DNA from: Oscillospiraceae bacterium
GTDB lineage: Bacteria > Bacillota > Clostridia > Oscillospirales > Acutalibacteraceae
Direction of reading: 5' to 3'
Assembly (NCBI GenBank): GCA_031262125.1
Contig: JAISII010000008.1
Location: 1 to 6,279 of the forward strand
Length of the DNA: 6,279 nucleotides
Shown: positions 1 to 5,159 of the stretch, piece after piece
How the letters are laid out: every line of letters begins with the position of its first letter
Position numbering within the stretch: the stretch's first letter is position 1
Notes under the pieces: generated by a model
Told to the model about the DNA's origin: nothing
The model's input: the letters and a program-made list of their open reading frames with translations, nothing else
Database searches by the model: none
Made by a program: the position numbers and the translations under genes

Positions 1-170
1 AGCAACGCAAATGCAAGAAAAAACCCAAACATAACAAAAGCTGCTTTTTTAATTACAACCTTAGATTCTTTCTTGCACCGGCGGCAAACATATTCGCCCT
101 CGGTTTTGTTTAACAGCACATCAATATACGGCAGTTGCCGTCCGCAATACGGGCAATTGTTCTTATACAT
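1..170 (-). CDS. Zinc-ribbon protein with membrane segment, partial (3' end beyond window)
   Basis: The ATG at 168-170 on the minus strand opens a frame that runs off the left edge after 56 codons. The N-terminus reads MYKNNCPYCGRQLPYI. Two CxxC knuckles (Cys6/Cys9 and Cys29/Cys32) form a short rubredoxin-like zinc ribbon. A lysine-rich linker (about residues 33-42) leads into a hydrophobic run (about 43-56, AAFVMFGFFLAFAL) that looks like the first half of a transmembrane helix. A GAAAGGTG Shine-Dalgarno-like stretch (183-190) lies about 12 nt upstream, which supports this start. The gene lies 110 bp downstream of remB in the same direction, a place where gyrB is often found in related chromosomes. 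The zinc ribbon and membrane segment are seen directly. The function is unknown; a membrane-anchored zinc-ribbon protein facing the cytoplasm is only an inference, and no specific family is recognised. Confidence 0.7.
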   Translation of the reverse strand, partial: MYKNNCPYCGRQLPYIDVLLNKTEGEYVCRRCKKESKVVIKKAAFVMFGFFLAFAL

Positions 171-280
171 TTCTAACACTCACACCTTTCTGTGAATACG
201 AAAATATTGTTACATTGGTTAATCGGCACTAAAAATAAGTTAATAGCTTCTGCAAATTAATAAAAGAAAAATTTAAAAAC

Positions 281-529
281 TTAAACTCGGTTAAACAAAA
301 TTTTGCTCGAATATCGGCATATTTTAACTCTACTTTCGCCGTTTTGTGTGCAAAGCACAAAGCTTTTTGGCAGCTCGGCACCGTTAAGGCTTTCAATTTG
401 GTTTTGTTTTTGCGAATTATTTAAAAACCCTCTGGTATGTTTAGAAACCGTGGTATTGTCCAAATCAAAAACACCTACAATATCTGTCTGCGGCACGCTT
501 TGCCCCTGCCCTAAATATAAATAATTCAA
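281..529 (-). CDS. remB: RemB/YaaB-like DUF370 regulator
   Basis: This 82-residue protein matches the size (B. subtilis YaaB/RemB is about 81 aa) and pattern of the DUF370 (RemA/RemB) family. It opens with a short strand MNYLYLG, followed by the DIVGVFDLDNTTVSK core, a polar helix with SQKQNQIE, and a final strand pair ending in KICRYSSKILFNRV. In B. subtilis RemB and its paralogue RemA are needed to activate biofilm matrix genes, and RemA binds DNA. Whether this copy controls matrix genes here is unknown. The start codon is TTG (527-529), placed so the protein begins exactly where the family begins. An AAGAGG Shine-Dalgarno (538-543) lies 8 nt upstream inside the end of recF. Only 2 nt separate the recF stop from this start, and the recF - remB order is the conserved dnaA-operon order. 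No clear terminator follows in 171-280. Confidence 0.88.
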   Translation of the reverse strand: MNYLYLGQGQSVPQTDIVGVFDLDNTTVSKHTRGFLNNSQKQNQIESLNGAELPKSFVLCTQNGESRVKICRYSSKILFNRV

Positions 530-531
530 CC

Positions 532-1644
532 TTATCGCCTCTTAACATTCCCGTCTGCAACATCAAAAATAAAGGCATCTGTGTCGCTGTTTTCTTCAAG
601 CCCCTCGCACAGTGTTATAAAAACCTGAAAATCTTTAATTTTTTCGGTTAAAAACCTCCGTCTGTCAAAATCCAGCTCCGAGAGTACATCATCAAGCAAA
701 ATTACGGGCTTTTCTCCAAAAGTTTCTTCAATAATTGCAGCCTCGGCAAGCTTTAGAGAAATTACCGCACTGCGTTGCTGCCCTTGCGAACCATACGCTT
801 TTACGCTTTTGCCGTTTATTTTAATTTCTATATCGTCCCGCTGGAACCCGGCGGTGGTTGCACCCATATAAATGTCTGAGCGTTGGTTTTTCTCGAGTGT
901 TTTTTTATATTTTTCTTTAATCTGCTCGGTAGTATCGTCGCTTTTTGCCCCGACGGAAGAAATATACTCGACCGTAAGTTCCTCTGCCCCGCCCGAAATA
1001 CCCTTGTGGTATTCGTTTGCTTTTTGGTTAAGCTTTTGTGTAAACTTAAAAGCCTCGTGTGTAAGTGTGCTTCCGCAGGTTATAAGGCTTTCGTCCCAAA
1101 TAGACAATGTTTCTTTTAAATCGGGGTGCTTGCAAATGTCTTTAAGCAGGGCATTGCGTTGGTTTAAAATTTTGTTATGCCTGTACAAAACATTTGCGTT
1201 TTTAACCTTTAGCGAGCACAAAGCACTGCACAAAAATTTACGTCTGCTTGCAGGGCCTTCTTTTATTAAAGCCAAGTGCTCGGGCGAGAAAATTACCGCC
1301 TTTATCTTTTCCATCAAAAAAAGCCGAGAGTTCTTTTTTACTCCGTTAATTTCTATTTGCTTTTTTTGCTTGTCTTTTTTATTAAAAACAATTTTTGCTG
1401 TTTGCTCACGCTCTTCTGCAAAAAATTCAAGCTCGGCAACATATCCGTCGCTTTCAAACAATGCTTGCTCTTGGTCTTTTGCCCCCCTAAACGAGCGGTT
1501 GCCCGAGAACAGATAGAGCATCTCCAGCAAATTTGTTTTGCCTTGGGCGTTTTGACCGTAAAAAATGTTTGTATTTTTGCAAAACTCTAATTTTTCTTCT
1601 TTTAAATTACGGTAGTTTTTAAATTTTGCTTTTTTATAAATCAT
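532..1644 (-). CDS. recF: DNA replication and repair protein RecF
   Basis: RecF is an SMC/ABC-type ATPase. With RecO and RecR it loads RecA onto single-stranded gaps at stalled forks. The 370-residue length is normal for the family. Visible motifs are Walker A GQNAQGKT (residues 30-37, Lys36/Thr37), the ABC signature region GSQGQQR (285-291), Walker B ILLDD (315-319) and the D-loop SELD (322-325). The N-terminal KFKNYRNL strand is also typical. Its ATG overlaps the yaaA stop codon as ATGA (1641-1644) and no good Shine-Dalgarno is seen, so translation is probably coupled to yaaA. It is the fourth gene of the dnaA cluster. The long plus-strand open frames inside it (for example 872-1516) are antisense shadows. 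Confidence 0.97.
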   Translation of the reverse strand: MIYKKAKFKNYRNLKEEKLEFCKNTNIFYGQNAQGKTNLLEMLYLFSGNRSFRGAKDQEQALFESDGYVAELEFFAEEREQTAKIVFNKKDKQKKQIEINGVKKNSRLFLMEKIKAVIFSPEHLALIKEGPASRRKFLCSALCSLKVKNANVLYRHNKILNQRNALLKDICKHPDLKETLSIWDESLITCGSTLTHEAFKFTQKLNQKANEYHKGISGGAEELTVEYISSVGAKSDDTTEQIKEKYKKTLEKNQRSDIYMGATTAGFQRDDIEIKINGKSVKAYGSQGQQRSAVISLKLAEAAIIEETFGEKPVILLDDVLSELDFDRRRFLTEKIKDFQVFITLCEGLEENSDTDAFIFDVADGNVKRR

Positions 1645-1952
1645 TTTGTATTAGAAAAAAGGTTGTTTAGGCTGCCGCCGGTTTTGTTGCCTTGTGTCAT
1701 CATTGTGGGGCGGTTTTGATTTGCTTCTCTTTGCGGTTCTATAATTAATTCGTCTTTAAACAAAACCTTTTGCCCTTGCGTTATTTTTTTGCCTTTTTCT
1801 GTGCAAACCTCGTTGCCGAGTTTTACGCAACCCTCTTTAATAAGCTGCTTTGCTTCTCCACCGCTTTGGCAAACGCCTGCAAGCTGCAGCAAATCGCACA
1901 GCTTTATATAATCCTTATCGTTAAAGTTTACTTGTGTTTTTATTGTTTGCAT
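1641..1952 (-). CDS. yaaA: S4-domain RNA-binding protein YaaA
   Basis: This small S4-domain protein sits between dnaN and recF, as in most Bacillota. The S4 alpha-L motif spans about residues 17-66: the LLQLAGVCQSGGEAKQLI stretch with the diagnostic QSGG at 29-32, then EGCVKLGNEVCTEKGKKI and a GQKVLF strand. S4 domains bind structured RNA; the B. subtilis homologue has been linked to ribosome assembly, but its role is poorly defined. At 103 residues it is about 30 longer than the B. subtilis protein (71 aa). The extra part (about 73-103) is a polar N/Q/T/G-rich tail with no visible domain, probably disordered. The ATG at 1950-1952 has a good AGGGGAAG Shine-Dalgarno (1957-1964) 4 nt upstream. 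The gene overlaps recF by 4 bases. Confidence 0.92.
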   Translation of the reverse strand: MQTIKTQVNFNDKDYIKLCDLLQLAGVCQSGGEAKQLIKEGCVKLGNEVCTEKGKKITQGQKVLFKDELIIEPQREANQNRPTMMTQGNKTGGSLNNLFSNTK

Positions 1953-2022
1953 TTTTCTTCCCCTGTTGGAAATATCTCTATACTATATAATTTCTGCATT
2001 CTGCATTATTATTTTTTATTTA

Positions 2023-3129
2023 TTACCCCTCTGCATTCAGTCGCATTGGCACAACCAGCATAACATAATTATCGCCTTGTGCGGGTTTTACAATCATTGG
2101 CGAAAGCGGACCGTTTAAAACAAGCTTTACTTCATCGGTATCGGTGTTTTTTAAGGCATCCATCAAAAAGCGGTTGTTAAATCCGATTTCTACTTCGTCG
2201 CCAATGGTAGAGATTTTTATAGAATCGTTTGCCTTGCCAACCGAGGTTGAACAAAGCAGCCTCATTTCGTCTTTAAAAATCGAGATTTTAACAGGGCTTT
2301 TTATTCTGTCGTTATTAAGCAATGCCATACGCTCAACCGAATCATAAAATACTCTGGCATTAATAATAATCTCTGTTTTAGTTGTTTTTGGAATTGTTGC
2401 ATCGTAATCTAAAAATTCTCCGTCTATAAGCCGGCTTATAATCTCGTAATTTTCAATTTTAAAAGAAATATGGCGTTTTCCAATGTTTATTTCAACATTT
2501 TTGTCGTCATCTGTTAAAATGTTTAAAACTTCTTTTTGGGTTTTGCCCGGCACTACAAAGCGGTTTTCTACTTCGCTTTCAATTTCTTCCTCACGCAGGG
2601 CAAGCCTAAAACCGTCAATTGCTACAATTCGCAGCTTTTTGTTTTTAATCTCGAACAGAGAGCCTGTATAGATAGGTTTTGCACTATTGTCCGACACTGC
2701 AAAAACAGTTTGGCGAATCATTTCTTTTATCAGCCCGGCTTTAATAAACACCGAATCGGTTTTTTCAAATGTCGGCAAATCGGGGAACTCTACCGAGCTC
2801 ATACCCACAATTTGATAATCGGTGCGTCCGCTTTTTATGTATGTAATAAGTCTTTCGTCTGTTTCTATGCTAACAATTTCTTCGGGCAGCCTGCGTATAA
2901 TATCCGAAAACAACCGTGCCGAGAGTACAACCTCGCCCGGCATAGAAACCGAAGCTTCTATATTTGTGGTTATGCCTATTTCCAAATCATAAGCCGAAAT
3001 GCAAATACTGTCGTTTTCGGCTTTTATAAGCACACCCTCAAGCACCGGCAATGCTGCTTTTGCGGCAACAACTCTTTGCACATTAACAATTGCCTGGGCA
3101 ATATCGGTTTTTAAACAAGTAAAACGCAT
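2023..3129 (-). CDS. dnaN: DNA polymerase III beta subunit (sliding clamp)
   Basis: DnaN forms the ring-shaped dimeric clamp that tethers DNA polymerase III and many repair factors to DNA. The 368-residue product (from the chosen start) covers the three repeated clamp folds. It begins MRFTCLKTDIAQAI and contains the VVLSARLFSDIIRRLP, EFPDLP and VVPGKTQKEVLNIL segments typical of the family. It closes with the VMLVVPMRL strand that lines the partner-binding pocket. An ATG at 3136-3138 would add MKK, but the AAGAGG Shine-Dalgarno (3139-3144) directly abuts that codon. The same site is 9 nt from the ATG at 3127-3129, and this later start aligns with other DnaN N-termini. The gene lies 309 bp downstream of dnaA across the putative oriC. 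A 70-bp AT-rich gap separates it from yaaA. Confidence 0.96.
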   Translation of the reverse strand: MRFTCLKTDIAQAIVNVQRVVAAKAALPVLEGVLIKAENDSICISAYDLEIGITTNIEASVSMPGEVVLSARLFSDIIRRLPEEIVSIETDERLITYIKSGRTDYQIVGMSSVEFPDLPTFEKTDSVFIKAGLIKEMIRQTVFAVSDNSAKPIYTGSLFEIKNKKLRIVAIDGFRLALREEEIESEVENRFVVPGKTQKEVLNILTDDDKNVEINIGKRHISFKIENYEIISRLIDGEFLDYDATIPKTTKTEIIINARVFYDSVERMALLNNDRIKSPVKISIFKDEMRLLCSTSVGKANDSIKISTIGDEVEIGFNNRFLMDALKNTDTDEVKLVLNGPLSPMIVKPAQGDNYVMLVVPMRLNAEG

Positions 3130-3138
3130 TTTTTTCAT

Positions 3139-3144
3139 CCTCTT
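3139..3144 (-). promoter_or_regulatory. dnaN Shine-Dalgarno that decides the start codon
   Basis: AAGAGG touches the ATG at 3136-3138 with zero spacing but is 9 nt from the ATG at 3127-3129. The second start is therefore preferred, and it also fits family alignments. Confidence 0.7.
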
Positions 3145-3210
3145 TTTTTATATTTAATTATTATTTTATTATATTATATAGTTAGTATTATTATTAGGGG
3201 CTGTTGAAAC
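3141..3210 (-). promoter_or_regulatory. Candidate origin unwinding module: box, GC cluster, trio-like repeats, A/T tract
   Basis: Read on the minus strand, box GTTTCAACA (3210-3202) is followed by GCCCC (3201-3197). Overlapping triplets CTA ATA ATA ATA CTA (3197-3183) come next, then about 40 bp of nearly pure A/T up to the dnaN Shine-Dalgarno. In B. subtilis the basal unwinding system is a DnaA box, a short GC-rich segment and then DnaA-trio repeats beside the melted region. The order and spacing here resemble that. The assignment is an inference from pattern only. Confidence 0.45.
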
Positions 3211-3423
3211 CTATAATAACTCTTTATACCCTTTATATTCCCTAACAAAGTTTTTATAATAATTATAAAAAACTTTGTTAAAACACAGTTAATTAGATGT
3301 TGAACAAAATTAATTTTAAATTATTTTAAAAAATTCAACAAAAAGAAAACAAAAATCTTTTAACACTGTGTTTAAAACAATCAACAAAATTTTAAACATA
3401 CACTTGTTAAAAAGTGTTGAAAA
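3202..3423. repeat. Cluster of five TTCAACA/TGTTGA repeats, candidate variant DnaA boxes
   Basis: Plus-strand copies are TGTTGAAAC (3202-3210), TGTTGAACA (3299-3307), AATTCAACA (3332-3340), CAATCAACA (3378-3386) and TGTTGAAAA (3415-3423). Written as TTNTTCAACA-like sites they differ from TTATCCACA mainly at the third and sixth positions. Both orientations occur. At this base composition about 0.1 such hexamers (both strands) would be expected in 300 bp, against five seen. Three related TGTTAAAA sites (around 3276, 3358 and 3405) may be weaker copies. Two copies share a longer context, ACAAAATT followed by TTTTAAA (3304-3320 and 3383-3396). The DnaA-box role is inferred from location and from the altered DnaA recognition motif. 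Confidence 0.55.
3243..3280. repeat. 38-nt AT-rich inverted repeat
   Basis: Left arm TAACAAAGTTTTTATAAT (3243-3260) pairs with ATTATAAAAAACTTTGTTA (3262-3280). The pairing is 18 bp with a single bulged A (five T against six A). There is no U-tract after either arm, so it does not look like an intrinsic terminator for dnaA. It could be a cruciform or protein-binding palindrome inside the origin, or an mRNA-stability hairpin in a dnaA-dnaN transcript. Confidence 0.75.
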
Positions 3424-3438
3424 AAATTTTAAAAAACA

Positions 3439-4758
3439 CTAACGGGACTGAATATTTTTTATAATATCTTCGATAGTTGATTTGAAAGCGGAGTTAGATT
3501 CCATTGTAAATTCAACCTTTTTAAGGTCATAAACAATTGTTGTGTAATGTTTGCCGAACTCGTCGCCTATTTTTACATAAGGCAAGTCGGTAAGCTCGTG
3601 AGAAATATAGATTGCCACCTGCCGTGCGGTAGAAATGTTTGCCTTGCGGCTTTTTGAAGAGCGAATATCCTCGGAAGAAAGGCTGAAAGTGCGGGCAACC
3701 TCTTCTATTATTTTTTCTATTGTTTGTTCGGGGGGTGTATCATTATTTAAAATATCGGATATAGAATCCATAGCCGATTTTAAAGTTGGCTTTTCGTTAT
3801 TAAGCAAAAATTTTGCATGCAGCTTTTTAACCACACCTTCAAGCTGGCGGATGTTAATTTTTAGTTTTTCGGCAATAAATTCGCAAATATCGTCGGGGAT
3901 AATAAAATCAAGCATCTCCGACTTTTCTTTTATAATTGCAATTCTTGTTTCTAAGTCGGGCGGGTTAATATCAGCCAAAAAGCCTTGTTCAAAGCGTGAG
4001 CGTAAGCGTTCTTCTAAAGTTTTAATTTCTTTAGGAGGACGGTCGGACGTTAAAACAATTTGCTTGTTTGCATTATAAAGAGAGTTAAAAGTATGAAAGA
4101 ACTCTTCTTGAGTTTGGGTTTTGCCGCCCAAAAAATGCACATCGTCAACCAGCAAAACATCAATACTGCGGTATTTATTGTGGAACTCGACCGTGGTTTT
4201 AGAACCCAAAGCGGCAATAAGCTCGTTTGCAAACTCATCACCTAAAATATAACATATATTAGCGTTAGGATTTTGTTCTTTTATGTAGTTGCCGATGGCA
4301 AAAAGCAAATGTGTTTTGCCTAACCCCGAGTTACCGTAAATAAAAAGAGGGTTATATGCTTTTGCCGGGCTTGTGGCAACCGCTTGTGCCACGGCAAATG
4401 CCAACTTGTTAGAGGGCCCAATAATAAAAGAATCGAAAGTATATTTGTTTTTTTGATTTTCTTCGTTTTCTTGTTGGGTTTTTTTATAATTTTCTTCGGC
4501 AGAGTTGCTTAAAACCGAAAATTCGATTATAAAAGGAGTCCCGAAAAATTCCTCAACACAGTCGGATATTGTACGTATATAGCTTTTGGTAAGAGTTTGT
4601 TTGTGAAAGTCGTTAGGCACACAAAGGGTAACAACCCCGCTTTCAAAATCAATGTTCTCGGGCTTAATACGCTTTATCCAAGTGTTAAAAGCAAGCTCTG
4701 TCATATTGTTTTTTAAGTTTTCGCAAATTAGGTCCCATGCCTGCAAAAAAGAATCCAT
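3439..4758 (-). CDS. dnaA: Chromosomal replication initiator protein DnaA
   Basis: DnaA is the AAA+ initiator that binds oriC boxes and melts the origin. The 439-residue protein has domain I (about 1-83, with FNTWIKRIKP), a short polar Q/N/E/K-rich domain II linker (about 84-104), AAA+ domain III (about 105-335) and DNA-binding domain IV (about 345-439). Walker A is GNSGLGKT (142-149). Walker B is VLLVDDVHF (201-209). The arginine finger is Arg255 in RLRSRFEQG. Domain IV keeps the basic loop and STARQVAIY (376-384), but the box-recognition turn reads FGKHYTT (401-407) where FGGRDHTT is usual: one residue shorter, with the Asp-His pair replaced by His-Tyr. The ATG at 4756-4758 gives a normal N-terminus but has no close Shine-Dalgarno; a good AGAGAGGA lies 34 nt upstream. 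It is first in the operon and is transcribed from the promoter at 4874-4902. Confidence 0.98.
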   Translation of the reverse strand: MDSFLQAWDLICENLKNNMTELAFNTWIKRIKPENIDFESGVVTLCVPNDFHKQTLTKSYIRTISDCVEEFFGTPFIIEFSVLSNSAEENYKKTQQENEENQKNKYTFDSFIIGPSNKLAFAVAQAVATSPAKAYNPLFIYGNSGLGKTHLLFAIGNYIKEQNPNANICYILGDEFANELIAALGSKTTVEFHNKYRSIDVLLVDDVHFLGGKTQTQEEFFHTFNSLYNANKQIVLTSDRPPKEIKTLEERLRSRFEQGFLADINPPDLETRIAIIKEKSEMLDFIIPDDICEFIAEKLKINIRQLEGVVKKLHAKFLLNNEKPTLKSAMDSISDILNNDTPPEQTIEKIIEEVARTFSLSSEDIRSSKSRKANISTARQVAIYISHELTDLPYVKIGDEFGKHYTTIVYDLKKVEFTMESNSAFKSTIEDIIKNIQSR

Positions 4759-4873
4759 ATTTTTTAATGTAAAGCAAAAAGTTTTGCAATATTCCTCTCT
4801 TTTTAAAAAAATAAAATATAAGCAGTTTTTTAATAAAATTTTGTAATAAAAGAGTAAAAACCCTATTTATCTA

Positions 4874-4902
4874 ATTATAGCAAAAAATCAAAGAAAAATC
4901 AA
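4874..4902 (-). promoter_or_regulatory. dnaA promoter (extended -10)
   Basis: On the minus strand, TTGATT (4902-4897), a 17-nt spacer and TATAAT (4879-4874) form a sigma-A promoter. A TGC just before the -10 makes it an extended -10. Transcription would start near 4867, giving a leader of about 109 nt. The -35 and spacer are built from a tandem 11-bp repeat (plus strand AAAAATCAAAG 4883-4893 and AAAAATCAAAT 4894-4904), so a second TTGATT sits at 4891-4886. No DnaA box of either type overlaps it. Confidence 0.8.
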
Positions 4903-4973
4903 ATGTTTTTTTGGAAAATTTGGTTTTTTGTAAGATTAATATTTTGTTTAATAATTTGTGTTCTCAAAAACCC
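4903..4973. other. AT-rich divergent spacer between the dnaA and small-RNA promoters
   Basis: This is the spacer between the -35 elements of two divergent promoters. It is T- and A-run rich. No DnaA-box-like site, hairpin or ORF was recognised. It could bind a shared regulator, but nothing in the sequence identifies one. Confidence 0.5.
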
Positions 4974-5001
4974 TTGACAAATGTTAAAAAATCAATATAA
5001 T
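4974..5001 (+). promoter_or_regulatory. Strong promoter of the putative antitoxin RNA
   Basis: Consensus TTGACA (4974-4979), a 16-nt spacer and consensus TATAAT (4996-5001) lie on the plus strand, predicting a start at about 5008. It diverges from the dnaA promoter about 70 bp away. It is clearly stronger than the opposing promoter at 5234-5262, as expected for an unstable antisense RNA that must be in excess. Confidence 0.8.
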
Positions 5002-5007
5002 ATAAAA

Positions 5008-5100
5008 GAAGAGCATCCCAGTAGACGGTTTGCTCCTAAAATACGGTAATTTATTAAAATAACCGCCTAGGTTGCAAGTTTAGGCGGTTATTTGCTTTTT
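5008..5100 (+). ncRNA. Putative small antisense RNA (type I antitoxin-like)
   Basis: A roughly 93-nt transcript is predicted from the near-consensus promoter to the 13-bp terminator. It has no ATG with a Shine-Dalgarno, so it is probably non-coding. Its 5' part can form a small stem-loop (GAGCA 5011-5015 with TGCTC 5031-5035) displaying TCCCAGTAGACGGTT. Its 3' part (about 5040-5100) is fully complementary to the last codons and terminator of the convergent 23-codon ORF. The loop segment CATCCC (5014-5019) could also pair with the GGGGTG (5165-5170) in that ORF's Shine-Dalgarno, with one G-U pair. An antitoxin role is inferred from architecture alone; no known RNA family is recognised. Confidence 0.55.
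5057..5100. terminator. Bidirectional intrinsic terminator shared by convergent transcripts
   Basis: AAATAACCGCCTA (5057-5069) and TAGGCGGTTATTT (5081-5093) form a perfect 13-bp stem with an 11-nt loop (5070-5080). On the plus strand it is followed by GCTTTTT, a good U-tract. On the minus strand it is followed by TAATAAATT, a weaker one. It ends the plus-strand small RNA efficiently and probably the minus-strand peptide mRNA less efficiently. Confidence 0.88.
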
Positions 5101-5159
5101 ATGGATATTATGTACCCGGTTGCTAATACAATTAAAACAATTGCAGTCGCAAAGTCCAT
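5088..5159 (-). CDS. 23-residue hydrophobic peptide, putative type I toxin
   Basis: The ATG at 5157-5159 on the minus strand opens 23 codons beginning MDFATAIVLI and ending YIISIKSK. The peptide has one acidic N-terminal residue, a single hydrophobic helix (about residues 3-20) and a basic KSK tail. This is the layout of Fst/TxpA/BsrG-like and holin-like type I toxins, which insert into the cell membrane; there is no clear sequence match to a named one. The Shine-Dalgarno AGGGGG (5167-5172) is 7 nt upstream and lies in a hairpin. The TAA stop (5088-5090) is inside the terminator stem shared with a convergent small RNA. The promoter (5234-5262) predicts a leader of about 68 nt. Toxicity is inferred. 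The main alternative is a chance small ORF, but a strong Shine-Dalgarno, promoter and adjoining terminator argue against that. Confidence 0.6.
   Translation of the reverse strand: MDFATAIVLIVLATGYIISIKSK

Larger units (their letters stand above)
3139..3438. other. oriC: Putative replication origin (oriC) between dnaA and dnaN
   Basis: This 300-bp gene-free stretch has about 53 G/C bases by hand count, roughly 82% A+T. It lies between dnaA and dnaN, where B. subtilis has its unwinding half-origin. It contains five TTCAACA/TGTTGA repeats in both orientations, four TTTTAAA heptamers (3314-3320, 3324-3330, 3390-3396, 3427-3433) and a long inverted repeat (3243-3280). It also has a 9-bp inverted repeat (AAACACAGT 3281-3289 with ACTGTGTTT 3365-3373) and an almost purely A/T end beside dnaN. 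No TTATCCACA-type box is present here or in the dnaA upstream region. The origin call therefore rests on location, composition and non-canonical repeats, and the initiation site is inferred. No convincing dnaN promoter was found inside. Confidence 0.65.

Noticed and set aside
191..199. TGTGAATAC, near-match to the reverse DnaA box
   Set aside because: Isolated, with mismatches, far from the putative origin.
303..524. 73-codon plus-strand frame opposite remB
   Set aside because: Mirror of the remB coding sequence; remB matches DUF370.
872..1516. 214-codon plus-strand open frame opposite recF
   Set aside because: It is wholly antisense to a well-supported recF, has a low-complexity Ser/Phe-rich translation and no family resemblance.
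1994..2037. Three CTGCATT heptamers around the dnaN end
   Set aside because: Two tandem copies and one inside the dnaN 3' end; too short and too few to claim a function.
2536..3114. 192-codon plus-strand open frame opposite dnaN
   Set aside because: Antisense shadow of dnaN with no recognisable domain; the dnaN frame is certain.
4673..4681. TTATCCAAG, a 7/9 match to the DnaA box
   Set aside because: Single copy inside dnaA coding sequence, expected by chance.
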